A stretch of 64,000 bases of DNA from CALVUJ01 sp045119835. Its GTDB lineage: Bacteria; Bacillota_I; Bacilli_A; RFN20; DUOF01. The DNA lies in contig JBGVED010000039.1 in the NCBI GenBank assembly GCA_045119835.1, positions 35,938 to 99,937 on the forward strand, in the 5' to 3' direction. The notes under the pieces are model-generated. The model was given only the letters and a program-made list of their open reading frames with translations, was not told the DNA's origin and did not search any database. How positions within the stretch are numbered: the first letter of the stretch is position 1; each line of letters begins with the position of its first letter. Below, in pieces: positions 15,696 to 24,647 of this stretch. The position numbers and the translations under genes were made by a program.

Positions 15696-18545
15696 ATGAG
15701 AAAAAATACTTTTGTTAAGGTTTTGGGGTGTTTTTTATTTTCTTTTTTCATGAGCCTTTTTTGTTCAAATATAAAAATTAATGGTGCTACTTATGATTAT
15801 TTAAAAGGACGCGTTGTTGAATCATATAAGAAGGTAGATGTAATTTCTTTTAACTATGATTATATTACAATTTTTGATGAAGAAAAAATTTATGATAATG
15901 ATTTTAGCTTATCTGGAGAAAAGTTTTATAGTGGTAAATCTATAACTTTAGAAGTTGATGAATATAGTTCTTGGTCTCCTTTTGCTAAAGAATCTGATAG
16001 AACTAATATTTATAAATATGACTCTCAAACTAAAGATTTTGATTCAAGGATTCATTGTTTTGATAATGATAATGGTACTTATAATTTCACAGTAGAAGGA
16101 ATATACAAGGTGGAATATGTTTTTGAAGGTGAAGTTATCTATGTTAAATATATATGTATTAATAAATCTATAAATTATGTTTCTGTAGTAGGTGATTCTA
16201 GATATGAGAATACGTCAGCTTATTCTGAATTTTCTTTTAAGTTAGTTTTAAAAGATGCGTATAATTTGAAAAATAACAAATATTATTATGCTTTTGGATT
16301 AGGTTCAGGTGGTTTGAAGTTTAGAGAATTTTCTGTTTTTAGTGAAGATGAGTTAAAGGCTAGTAAGTCTGTTAATGAAGTTGCGAGAGACCTTTTAGTT
16401 GATATTAAAGATAGCGATGTTACAATTGGCAATTCTAGAAAGTATTTTTATGTTAAGGTGGTTAATGAGGCAGGTGGCGAAACCATTATTGGTACTAGTG
16501 AATCTTTTCTTTTGGCTAGTAAAATTCAAGCAAATGTATATTTACTTGATGATAATGGTGCTTTTATAAATGATCATGTTTTTTATAAAGCAGGAGATAA
16601 AATAAATTTTAAAGTTATTTTTAATACAAATGTCACATTTGAAAATATGCAATTTACTATTAATGGATATAAGTTTATTGATGTTAAGGATGTTACTAGC
16701 TCAAGTGATGAAGTTAAATTTGAATATTTAGTTGAATCAGTTGAAAATTTTGTAGGTAATTTTAATCTTAAAAGTAAGTATAGTTCTAATGCAATTGTTA
16801 GAAGTAATGGTATAAATGCAGTGTTGGAAGTTATTCCAAATGTTGATTTTGAGGTAGATGTTACTAAACCGGGAATTAGTTTTTTTGAAAATGGAGGATT
16901 AGCAAAAAAAGAATATCAAGTTCCAATTAGTGTTGATGAATTTAATATTGAATCTTTTTCTTATTATGTATCTAAATGTGTTATTGCCCAAGGAAATAAG
17001 TGTTTGGATTCTTTTGATGATAGGAATAAAGGTATAATTAATCTAGGCTCTGTTACAAATTATACCGTTAAAATTGATGAGGGGTTAGGTGTTTTTAATA
17101 GTGATAATTTGGCCTTGTTTGTTAAGGTTGTTGATAAAGCGGGCAATGTTAGTACATTTGTTAAAATGGGATATATTGTAGATAATGTTATTGTTCCTAA
17201 AGGAGAAGAAAATTATTTGTTTGATTTTGTCGATATTTATCAGGGAGAGACGATTGTTGGGAGAAAATTGCAAGTATTGTTAGATAGTGATTATATGGCT
17301 TCTTCTGTTAGTTATGAATTTGAAAATGGTGATAAAGAATCTTGTTATTATCAAGGTTCAAACTTAGGTAATGAAATATATGATTGTTTAAGTATTGAGG
17401 ATTATGATTTTAATTCGAAGATAAAAGTCACTATATTAGATGAATATGGTAATGTTGAAAGTTATTTAACTAATTTTAAATTTAGTACGGTAAATGAGGG
17501 AAGTTTTGTAGTTGATGATAAGGTGTTTAATTCGTATAGAGATGAGGAATATGATTTAGAATATAATATGTATAACTATATGAAAAATGATGATCAAGGA
17601 ATTGTTTTTAATAGTGATGTTTTAGATGCTATATATAGACAACTTAATTTTAACAAGATTCCTAATTTAAGAAACCTAAATATAAACCTTATTTATGTTG
17701 ATGATGAGAATTTAATTGTATTAGAAGATAATATTGACTCTGTTTTGGTATTGCCTACAGCTAAAAAGTTAGTTGAACTATTAAAGGGAGTAGAAAAAAT
17801 AAAATATTGCTCTATTGAGAAGTGTGATATGAATATATATTTGAGGTATGAATATGAAATTAGTGGTATTTCACAAAGTAGATTGGTTAAGGTTAATTAT
17901 ATTGATAGCACTAATAAGTACATTGTGGATAACTTTAATGTTAATAATAAACTTAATGTTGGTGAGAAATTTAATGATTTTAATTATAAGTATATTAGTA
18001 ATTTAAATGTTGAGATAAATGAAAACGATATAGAAATATTTAAGGAAATTTTATTTGAAGATAAAAATGGAAATGTTAGTGTTGTTGAATACATTGATAC
18101 TTCTGTGTTAGGAAAATATACAGTTACTGAATCGTTTGTGTATGGTTCTACAGGTAGTTTTCCACTTAGTTATGTTGTTGAGGTTGTTGATTCTGTTGCT
18201 CCACTTATTAGACTTAAAGGTAAAGATAGAATTGTTGTTAGAATTGGTGAGAAATTTATTGATCCATTTGTTAGCGTTAGTGATAATTATGATACGAATT
18301 TAACTGTTCAAACTAAAGTTGATCCTGTTTTGGATGTTAATGTTGAAGGAGTATATCTTATTAGTTATTGGTGTGAAGATTCAAATGGGAATGTTTCAGA
18401 TGTTGTAACTAGAACTGTAGTTGTCTTAGAGAGGAATACAACAAAGACATATATAATTTGTGGGGGTATTATATTTGCTACCATTTTAATAGTAGTGATT
18501 TCAGTAATTATAGAAGTTAAAAGGCAAAGAAAAATCAGAAAATAA
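15696..18545 (+). CDS. large exported surface protein with C-terminal Ig-like (DUF5011-type) domain and TM anchor
   Basis: This 949-residue protein has a signal peptide (basic MRKNTFVK, then a hydrophobic core to about residue 29), a long strand-rich extracellular region and a C-terminal membrane anchor (YIICGGIIFATILIVVISVI) followed by a basic tail. Just before the anchor is an Ig-like domain of the DUF5011 kind: DSVAPLIRLKG, GEKFIDPFVSVSDNYD and GVYLISYWCEDSNGN. Repeated bacterial Ig-like phrases (VVDKAGNVSTF, ILDEYGNVES) occur further upstream. GTGAGGTGA fits ATG 15696. It is monocistronic, and its promoter carries a Fur-like palindrome. Adhesion or a metal-related surface role is possible; function unknown. 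Confidence 0.75.
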   Translation: MRKNTFVKVLGCFLFSFFMSLFCSNIKINGATYDYLKGRVVESYKKVDVISFNYDYITIFDEEKIYDNDFSLSGEKFYSGKSITLEVDEYSSWSPFAKESDRTNIYKYDSQTKDFDSRIHCFDNDNGTYNFTVEGIYKVEYVFEGEVIYVKYICINKSINYVSVVGDSRYENTSAYSEFSFKLVLKDAYNLKNNKYYYAFGLGSGGLKFREFSVFSEDELKASKSVNEVARDLLVDIKDSDVTIGNSRKYFYVKVVNEAGGETIIGTSESFLLASKIQANVYLLDDNGAFINDHVFYKAGDKINFKVIFNTNVTFENMQFTINGYKFIDVKDVTSSSDEVKFEYLVESVENFVGNFNLKSKYSSNAIVRSNGINAVLEVIPNVDFEVDVTKPGISFFENGGLAKKEYQVPISVDEFNIESFSYYVSKCVIAQGNKCLDSFDDRNKGIINLGSVTNYTVKIDEGLGVFNSDNLALFVKVVDKAGNVSTFVKMGYIVDNVIVPKGEENYLFDFVDIYQGETIVGRKLQVLLDSDYMASSVSYEFENGDKESCYYQGSNLGNEIYDCLSIEDYDFNSKIKVTILDEYGNVESYLTNFKFSTVNEGSFVVDDKVFNSYRDEEYDLEYNMYNYMKNDDQGIVFNSDVLDAIYRQLNFNKIPNLRNLNINLIYVDDENLIVLEDNIDSVLVLPTAKKLVELLKGVEKIKYCSIEKCDMNIYLRYEYEISGISQSRLVKVNYIDSTNKYIVDNFNVNNKLNVGEKFNDFNYKYISNLNVEINENDIEIFKEILFEDKNGNVSVVEYIDTSVLGKYTVTESFVYGSTGSFPLSYVVEVVDSVAPLIRLKGKDRIVVRIGEKFIDPFVSVSDNYDTNLTVQTKVDPVLDVNVEGVYLISYWCEDSNGNVSDVVTRTVVVLERNTTKTYIICGGIIFATILIVVISVIIEVKRQRKIRK

Positions 18546-18574
18546 AAGTACTTTATAAAAATTTTTGTTTAATA

Positions 18575-18617
18575 ACAGGCGCTTAATACTAATCAATTAG
18601 TGGAGTACCTGTTTTTT
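18575..18617 (+). terminator. Rho-independent terminator with internal hairpin
   Basis: ACAGG pairs with CCTGT, enclosing a second perfect stem ACTAAT-CA-ATTAGT; six T follow. Confidence 0.75.
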
Positions 18618-18695
18618 GTTGCTATATATTTTATTGTTTTTATTTAAAACGTTAGTTTTTAAATATTTTTCCTTTAATATTTTTTTTATTAAAGC

Positions 18696-18701
18696 TATAA
18701 T
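18696..18701 (+). promoter_or_regulatory. -10 element upstream of pgsA
   Basis: A perfect TATAAT lies 31 nt before the pgsA start; no convincing -35 is seen. Confidence 0.35.
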
Positions 18702-18731
18702 AAAAAATAGATATACATAAGGAGAGATTTT

Positions 18732-19325
18732 ATGAAGAAAAAAATGAATTTACCTAATAAGATTACATTACTTAGGATGATTATTGTTTTGATTATTATT
18801 GTTTTAGCATTGCTTCCAGAAGGAAAAACTTTTGGCTTTTGGGAGTTGTCATATGATTATAGAATGGTTGCAATCTTAGTTTTATTTGCATTAGGTTCTT
18901 ATTCAGATCACTTGGATGGTCATTTAGCTAGAAAAAATAATTTGGTTACTACTTTTGGAAAGTTTATGGATCCAATCGCAGACAAACTTTTAGTCAATTC
19001 TTTGTTTATTATTTTAACGGGGATGGGGAGAATACATTGGCTAGTTACTGTAATAATGGTTAGTAGAGATATTATAGTAGATGTTATAAGACTTATTATG
19101 GTTGAAAGGGGAACTGTTATAGCTGCTTCAATTTGGGGTAAATTAAAAACAGTGGCTCAAATGATTGCTTTAATTTGTGTTTTAGCATTACCTGCTCCAG
19201 ATGGACATTGGTTAAGTATTTGTTGTGATGTTTTAACATATATCGCTGCATTTATTTCTTTAATGTCAGGTTTTGATTATTTTTGGAAAAATAGAAAAGT
19301 ATTATTAGAAGATGCTTTTAACTAA
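18732..19325 (+). CDS. pgsA: CDP-diacylglycerol-glycerol-3-phosphate 3-phosphatidyltransferase
   Basis: PgsA makes phosphatidylglycerol phosphate, the first step to phosphatidylglycerol. It is a membrane enzyme of the CDP-alcohol phosphotransferase family. The family motif D..DG..AR...G....D...D is seen as DHLDGHLARKNN followed by FGKFMDPIADK near residues 59-83, with all the aspartates kept. Membrane segments surround it. The N-terminus MNLPNKITLLRM is typical. At 197 residues it has normal length. It precedes recA, as in Bacillus (pgsA-cinA-recA), but cinA is absent. Confidence 0.93.
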   Translation: MKKKMNLPNKITLLRMIIVLIIIVLALLPEGKTFGFWELSYDYRMVAILVLFALGSYSDHLDGHLARKNNLVTTFGKFMDPIADKLLVNSLFIILTGMGRIHWLVTVIMVSRDIIVDVIRLIMVERGTVIAASIWGKLKTVAQMIALICVLALPAPDGHWLSICCDVLTYIAAFISLMSGFDYFWKNRKVLLEDAFN

Positions 19326-19368
19326 ATTTGAATTAATCACCGTATAGATATTATTAGGAGGGTGTTTT

Positions 19369-20370
19369 ATGGAAAAGGAAAATGTAAAAAAAGAAGAAGC
19401 GTTAGAAGAGGCTTTGAAATTAATTAAAAAGCAATATGGACAAGGTGCTATTATGAAATTGGGGGATAGGATATCTGTTAAGGTGGATGCAATATCCTCT
19501 GGTTCGTTATTGCTAGATGCAGCTTTAGGGATAGGTGGATATCCAAAGGGAAGAGTAATAGAAATCTATGGCCCAGAATCTAGTGGTAAAACTACAGTAG
19601 CATTACATGCAATTGCTAGTGCTCAAAAAAAAGGTGGACGAGCAGCTTTTATTGATGCAGAGCACGCTATTGATCCAGAGTATGCAAAAAGACTAGGAGT
19701 AAATGTTGATGAACTTATTTTGTCACAACCTGATTCTGGTGAGCAAGCTATGGAAATTGTGGAAATTTTGATTAAATCTCAATCTGTTGATTTGGTGGTA
19801 GTGGATTCTGTTGCTGCATTAGTACCACAAGCTGAATTAGATGGGGAAATGTCAGACGCTCAAGTTGGAGCACAAGCTAGACTTATGTCTAAAGCGTTAA
19901 GAAAAATTACTGGTCTTTTAAATAAGAGTGAGTGTTCTATTATTTTTATAAATCAATTACGTGAGAAAGTAGGAATTATGTTTGGTAATCCAGAAACTAC
20001 TCCTGGAGGAAGAGCTCTTAAGTTTTATTCTACAATTAGGTTAGATGTGCGTAAAAGCGAAGCTATTAAAAATGGTTCTGATATAATTGGAAATGTTGTA
20101 AATATTAAGGTTGTTAAAAATAAAGTTGCTGCTCCATTTAAAACAGCTAGTGTGGATTTAATATATGGACTTGGTATTAATAAAGAGGGAGAAATACTCG
20201 ATTTAGCGGTGGCTAATGAAATTGTTAAAAAGAGTGGAGCTTGGTATGATTATAATGGAGAGAGAGTCGCTCAAGGTAGGGAGTCTGCTAAAAAGTATTT
20301 AAGTGAGCATCAAGATATACTAAGTGAAATTGAAAATAAAGTTAAGGAAAAATTAGGGCTAAGCAATTAG
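19369..20370 (+). CDS. recA: recombinase RecA
   Basis: RecA forms filaments on single-stranded DNA, drives homologous recombination and triggers LexA cleavage. The Walker A motif GPESSGKTT is near residue 67, Walker B near VDLVVVDSVAAL, and loop 2 reads IMFGNPETTPGGRALKF. The N-terminal KQYGQGAIMKLGD is also typical. At 333 residues the acidic C-terminal tail is short. AGGAGG precedes the ATG. The stop codon lies inside the 3' arm of the terminator stem. Confidence 0.98.
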   Translation: MEKENVKKEEALEEALKLIKKQYGQGAIMKLGDRISVKVDAISSGSLLLDAALGIGGYPKGRVIEIYGPESSGKTTVALHAIASAQKKGGRAAFIDAEHAIDPEYAKRLGVNVDELILSQPDSGEQAMEIVEILIKSQSVDLVVVDSVAALVPQAELDGEMSDAQVGAQARLMSKALRKITGLLNKSECSIIFINQLREKVGIMFGNPETTPGGRALKFYSTIRLDVRKSEAIKNGSDIIGNVVNIKVVKNKVAAPFKTASVDLIYGLGINKEGEILDLAVANEIVKKSGAWYDYNGERVAQGRESAKKYLSEHQDILSEIENKVKEKLGLSN

Positions 20371-20377
20371 CCTTTTT
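20357..20377 (+). terminator. terminator overlapping the recA stop codon
   Basis: GGCTAA and TTAGCC form a six-bp stem with a GCAA tetraloop, followed by five T. The recA stop is in the 3' arm. Confidence 0.75.
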
Positions 20378-20393
20378 GCGTTTTTAGGTGGTG

Positions 20394-20735
20394 ATGTTTT
20401 TGAAGTGTATTATTCAATGTTTTAGACCGTTAAGAAATAAATTAGAAATTATAACGTTAAAAGATGGGAAAATTTATTTTGATGATGGGAGATATGAAAA
20501 AATTATTTTAGATGATGAGGAAGAAGTGGAAAACTTTTATTCTAGTTTGTTTAAACTTATGTTTTCATGGAAGCAAGAATATATTGGTGAGAAGGTTTTT
20601 GATGGCGAAAGATATCTTATTGAAGTAGATATAAATCATAAAAGAAAAAAATTTAAAATTCAAAATAAATATCCTGACAATTGGGAGGAATTTTTAAATA
20701 TTAAAGAAAATATATTGGATTTTTGTAAGGAGTAG
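20394..20735 (+). CDS. unknown protein, tandem paralogue A
   Basis: I do not recognise this protein of about 113 residues. Its C-terminal half (MFSWKQEYIGEKVFDGERY onward to NWEEFL) is nearly the same as that of the next gene, about 35 of 46 positions identical by eye. The N-terminal part is poorly conserved between the two, apart from a basic, cysteine-containing start here. AGGTGG lies very close to ATG 20394; TTG 20400 or GTG 20388 are alternative starts. It lies just beyond the recA terminator and probably depends on read-through or an unseen promoter. Confidence 0.65.
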   Translation: MFLKCIIQCFRPLRNKLEIITLKDGKIYFDDGRYEKIILDDEEEVENFYSSLFKLMFSWKQEYIGEKVFDGERYLIEVDINHKRKKFKIQNKYPDNWEEFLNIKENILDFCKE

Positions 20736-20740
20736 GTAGT

Positions 20741-21085
20741 GTGGAGATTTTTATTAATAAAGTAAAAGATTTTTCTAAGAAAGAACAAACAATAGTTATA
20801 AGGAATAGCGGTATATCTTTAATAGATGGTAAATCTTGTTATGAGAAGGTTTTAAGTAAGGATATTGATTTTATTGTGGATGTTGAAGATAAATTAGCTA
20901 AAATTATGTTTTCGTGGAAAGATGAATATGTTGGTTCAAGATCTATTGATGGTGAGAGATATCATATTGTTGTAGATATAAATCATAAAAAGAAAAAATA
21001 TAAAATTCAGAATAAATATCCTAATAATTGGGAAGAATTTTTGAAACTTCAAGAATTGATTATGGAAGGTGAAAATTATGATTAA
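20741..21085 (+). CDS. unknown protein, tandem paralogue B
   Basis: This 114-residue protein is a tandem relative of the preceding one, sharing a block with MFSWK, DGERY, VDINHKKKKYKIQNKYP and NWEEFL. The shared block looks like a small mixed alpha/beta domain with a basic strand and an amphipathic C-terminal helix. AAGGAG before a GTG start at 20741 is reasonable. It overlaps the next gene by 8 nt. Function unknown. Confidence 0.7.
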   Translation: MEIFINKVKDFSKKEQTIVIRNSGISLIDGKSCYEKVLSKDIDFIVDVEDKLAKIMFSWKDEYVGSRSIDGERYHIVVDINHKKKKYKIQNKYPNNWEEFLKLQELIMEGENYD

Positions 21086-21704
21086 AGATATTGTTGAAAG
21101 TAGAATAAAAAATGAATATCCAAATATAATAAATGAAATAGATGGTTATATGGGATATAGGTATAGTAGTGTTATACAGGAAACATCAAAGAAAATTAAT
21201 TTTATAATTTCTAATGAGTATTTTGATGAAGTAAATAATGAAAAAATATTTTTAGGAAAAGAGCCTATTTGTGTAAAAAATAAAGATAATATTGATATAG
21301 TTGTTCCATTTTCTTGTTTTTGTGAATCAAATGGTAATGTTGTTTTTGTGCATCTTTTGTTACATGCTTTATTAGAAGATAAAATTAATAATAGTGAAAT
21401 TTTTAATGAAACGGTTGTTGATTATATGTCGCAAGAAATTTCTAGAATATTAGAAGAAAAAGGTATCAATGTAACGGTTTGTGATGAACCAAGTTATTCA
21501 TCTAGCAGTTTTTATTCTTTGATGTTTAGCGAAATAGAGAATTTTTATGAAATTAATAAGAATAATTTTATTGATAATTTTATGGGCAAGGATATTGAGT
21601 TTAAAGGTGAAATCGACGATATCATTTATGCGATTGAATCAAAAGCTAAAAATATTTTGTTGGAGAGAAATATAAAAGAACGAGATAATATTCAAAGAAG
21701 ATAG
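21078..21704 (+). CDS. unknown protein with HxxxH...NE motif (degenerate metalloprotease-like)
   Basis: The protein has 208 residues. In the middle is VHLLLHALLEDKINN, followed by NETVVDYM, the spacing seen in zinc metallopeptidases (HExxH ... NExxD). The glutamate of HExxH is replaced by leucine, so peptidase activity is doubtful. GGAAGGTG suits ATG 21078. It is translationally coupled to paralogue B. A structural or regulatory role is possible; no family assigned. Confidence 0.6.
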   Translation: MIKDIVESRIKNEYPNIINEIDGYMGYRYSSVIQETSKKINFIISNEYFDEVNNEKIFLGKEPICVKNKDNIDIVVPFSCFCESNGNVVFVHLLLHALLEDKINNSEIFNETVVDYMSQEISRILEEKGINVTVCDEPSYSSSSFYSLMFSEIENFYEINKNNFIDNFMGKDIEFKGEIDDIIYAIESKAKNILLERNIKERDNIQRR

Positions 21705-21733
21705 GTATGTATTTAAACATATCTATTTTTTTT
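21701..21733 (+). terminator. terminator of the orphan trio
   Basis: ATAGGTATGT pairs with ACATATCTAT (one G-T pair) around ATTTAA, followed by eight T. The stem begins at the stop codon of the preceding gene. Confidence 0.8.
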
Positions 21734-21838
21734 AAAATAAAATGTGAGGTATATTGTTAAAGTGGGGAAAAATATATTAAAATAAAAGAGTATAGGAATA
21801 TACGTTTATAAATCACTAAATGAATGGGGGAAAAATAA

Positions 21839-23389
21839 ATGGTGTTTGTTTGGATCCTACTTGGTTTAGTTGTTGGTGTTGCTAGTGGAATTGTTTTAAT
21901 GAGAGTTAGACCTATGTTTGGTTTGAAAAATATGGAGTCGAAAGTAAATAGTATTATAAAAGAGGCAGAAACTAAAGCAAATGATATTAAGCATAGTGCT
22001 GAAGTTGAAGCAAAGGCTTTAACTTATGAAATGAAGCAAAATGCTGAAAGAGAAATAAAAGAGATGAAAGTTGAAATAGTAGAAGCTGAAAACAAACTTA
22101 ATGTTAGAGAAGATAATATTAATCGTAGAGATAATGCGTTACTTGTGAAAGAAGAAAATCTAGAAAATAAATTAAAACAATTAAATGAAAAAACAGAGCA
22201 ATTAAATAGTAGGGAATATGAAATTAATATGAAAAGCGAATCTGTGTTAAAGGAATTAGAGCGAGTTGCTTCTTTAACTATCGCAGATGCAAAAAAAGAA
22301 TTATTTAGAATTGTAGAAGAAAAGATAGCTAATGAAACTACTTTATATATTAAAAATAAAGAAGAAGAGGCACGTCTTAAAGCAAATGATACTGCTAAGC
22401 AAATTTTGAGTATAGCAATTGAAAAGTTTTCTCAAGAAGTTGCAGCAGAGAGAACTGTAAGTACAGTTAGTTTACCAAATGATGAACTTAAGGGTAGAAT
22501 TATTGGTAGAGAAGGTAGAAATATTAGAACTATTGAACAATTAACTGGTGTTGATTTGATTATTGATGATACACCTGAGGTAATAAGCGTTTCTTGTTTT
22601 GATCCGATAAGAAGAGAGACTGCTAGAATAGCTTTAGAAAATTTAATTAAGGATGGAAGAATTCAACCTGGAAGAATTGAAGAAGTTGTTGAAAAAGCAA
22701 AAGAAGAAGTTAATGAATCTATAATGAAGGCAGGGGAGGATGCAATTTTCCAACTTGGAATCTCAAGAATGAGTAGTGAAATGATTCAAACAATAGGAAA
22801 ATTAAAGTATCGTACTAGTTATGGACAAAACGCTTTAAAACATTCTATGGAAGTTGCTTTTTTAAGTGGTATTATGGCTGCTGAATTGGGTCTTGATCAA
22901 AATTTAGCTAGAAGAGCGGGATTATTGCATGATATTGGAAAAGCATTAGATTTTGAAGTTGAGGGAAGCCATGTTGAATTAGGTGCAAGACTTGCTAAAA
23001 AATATAATGAAAGTCAAATTGTTATAAATGCAATTGAATCGCATCATGGTGATGTTGAAGCTACTAATGTATATTCTCACTTAGTTTCAGCTTCTGATAC
23101 GTTAAGTGCTGCTAGACCTGGAGCTAGAAGTGAAACTTTGGAAAACTATATAAAGAGGGTAGAAAAACTTGAAGAATTATCAACTAGTTTTGAAGGTGTT
23201 TCTCAAGCGTATGCTATTCAAGCAGGTAGAGAAGTTAGAGTTATGGTTATGCCAGAAAAAGTTGATGATTTACAAGCATTTAAGATTGCTAGAGAGTTAA
23301 AAGAAAAGATTGAAAACGAGCTAACATATCCAGGACAAATAAAAGTAACTGTTATTAGAGAAACAAGAGCTAATGAGGTTGCAAAATAA
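21839..23389 (+). CDS. rny: ribonuclease Y
   Basis: RNase Y is the membrane-anchored endonuclease that starts mRNA decay in many Firmicutes. An N-terminal TM segment (residues 2-22) is followed by a long coiled coil to about residue 200. Next comes a KH domain (GRIIGREGRNIRTIEQLTG) and an HD domain with HSMEVAFLSG and HDIGKALDFE. The 516 residues match the family. GGGGGA lies upstream of ATG 21839. It is followed six nt later by ymdB, the same order as in Bacillus. Confidence 0.97.
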   Translation: MVFVWILLGLVVGVASGIVLMRVRPMFGLKNMESKVNSIIKEAETKANDIKHSAEVEAKALTYEMKQNAEREIKEMKVEIVEAENKLNVREDNINRRDNALLVKEENLENKLKQLNEKTEQLNSREYEINMKSESVLKELERVASLTIADAKKELFRIVEEKIANETTLYIKNKEEEARLKANDTAKQILSIAIEKFSQEVAAERTVSTVSLPNDELKGRIIGREGRNIRTIEQLTGVDLIIDDTPEVISVSCFDPIRRETARIALENLIKDGRIQPGRIEEVVEKAKEEVNESIMKAGEDAIFQLGISRMSSEMIQTIGKLKYRTSYGQNALKHSMEVAFLSGIMAAELGLDQNLARRAGLLHDIGKALDFEVEGSHVELGARLAKKYNESQIVINAIESHHGDVEATNVYSHLVSASDTLSAARPGARSETLENYIKRVEKLEELSTSFEGVSQAYAIQAGREVRVMVMPEKVDDLQAFKIARELKEKIENELTYPGQIKVTVIRETRANEVAK

Positions 23390-23394
23390 ATTTT

Positions 23395-24198
23395 ATGAAA
23401 ATATTATTTCTTGGTGATATTTATAGTAAAAGTGGTAGAGAAGTTGTTAGAAAATATTTGCCTTCATTAAAAAGTGAATACGATATTGATTTAGTTATTG
23501 CTAATGGAGAGAATAGCGCTCATGGAAAGGGAATGACTAGAAAAATATACGATGAGTTGATGGAAATTGGAATTGATGCTTTTACTATGGGGAATCATTT
23601 TTTAAAGAACAAAGATATTACCAGATGGTTAGATTATGTGGATAATATTGCTAGACCAGCTAATATTGATGGTATTGTAGAAGGTAAAGGTAGTATTGTT
23701 GTAAAAACAGATAAAGGTAATGTTAGGATAACGAATTTAATTGGAAGAGTTTTTATAAAAGAATTTGATGCGTTAAATCCATTTGAGTGTTTGGATGACA
23801 TTCTTGATGATAGTGATGAGATTATTCATATTGTTGATTTTCATGCAGAAGCGAATGGGGAGAAAAAAAGTTTAGCGTATTATATGGATGGAAAAGTTAG
23901 TGCGGTTATTGGCACGCATACCCATGTCCAAACAGCAGACAATAGAGTTTTACCAAAAGGTACAGCGTATATTAGTGATGTTGGATTTTGTGGAGGATAT
24001 GAAAGTGTTTTAGGGATTATACCTATTGATGCTATAGCTTTTTCAAAGGATTATAATTTTAAAAATCACACTCCAGATGATGGAGATGGGGAACTTAATG
24101 CTGTTGTTATTGATATTGATGAAAAAAGTGGGAAAGCAAGGAATATAGAAAGAATTTATATTGTTCCAGATTCAAATATTAATCATAATAAGTGTTGA
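23395..24198 (+). CDS. ymdB: YmdB-type metallophosphoesterase (TIGR00282 family)
   Basis: YmdB is a calcineurin-like phosphodiesterase acting on 2',3'-cyclic nucleotides and affects development and biofilm choices in Bacillus. Metal-binding motifs are visible: FLGDIYSKSGR at the N-terminus, IANGENSAHGKGMT, FTMGNHFLKNKD, VDFHAEANGEKKS, and GTHTHVQTADNR. The 267 residues match. It lies between rny and spoVS, the conserved Bacillus order. Confidence 0.95.
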   Translation: MKILFLGDIYSKSGREVVRKYLPSLKSEYDIDLVIANGENSAHGKGMTRKIYDELMEIGIDAFTMGNHFLKNKDITRWLDYVDNIARPANIDGIVEGKGSIVVKTDKGNVRITNLIGRVFIKEFDALNPFECLDDILDDSDEIIHIVDFHAEANGEKKSLAYYMDGKVSAVIGTHTHVQTADNRVLPKGTAYISDVGFCGGYESVLGIIPIDAIAFSKDYNFKNHTPDDGDGELNAVVIDIDEKSGKARNIERIYIVPDSNINHNKC

Positions 24199-24231
24199 AA
24201 ATAAATATTATTAAATGAGGAGGAAATGTAT

Positions 24232-24495
24232 ATGACAGAAATATTAAAAGTTTCAACAAAATCAAACCCTAACTTAGTTGCAGGGGCACTTGTAAATATT
24301 TTAAAGGAAAAGGAAAATGTAGAAATACATTCAATAGGAGCTGGTGCTTTAAACCAAGCTATAAAAGCTGTTGCTATTGCTAGAGGGTTTGTTGCTCCTA
24401 GTGGTAAAGAGTTAGCAGTTATTCCTTCATTTTGGGAAGTTACTATTGAGGAACAAGTCAAAACCGCTATTAAATTAGTTGTAAGATATTTATAA
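24232..24495 (+). CDS. spoVS: stage V sporulation protein S
   Basis: SpoVS is a small Alba-like protein needed for late coat assembly and septation control in sporulating Bacilli; relatives also occur in non-sporulating bacteria. The conserved core is very clear: ILKVSTKSNPNLVAGAL, then SIGAGALNQAIKAVAIARGF and VAPSGKEL. Length is 87 residues. GAGGAGG at 24217-24223 favours ATG 24232 over ATG 24226. It directly follows ymdB and ends at a strong terminator. Confidence 0.96.
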   Translation: MTEILKVSTKSNPNLVAGALVNILKEKENVEIHSIGAGALNQAIKAVAIARGFVAPSGKELAVIPSFWEVTIEEQVKTAIKLVVRYL

Positions 24496-24519
24496 TTAAT
24501 TATTGTAAAAAATGTTTAA

Positions 24520-24545
24520 GGTAGACAGATAATGTCTACCTTTTT
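24520..24545 (+). terminator. Rho-independent terminator of spoVS
   Basis: GGTAGACA and TGTCTACC form a perfect eight-bp stem with a five-base loop, followed by five T. Confidence 0.92.
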
Positions 24546-24647
24546 ATAATGTTTTTTATAAATATGCAATTGTTTGTAGGACATTTTTTGTTAGTATTGT
24601 AAAATATTATAAAGGTTATTAAATATGTAGAAAGAGAAGGGATATTA

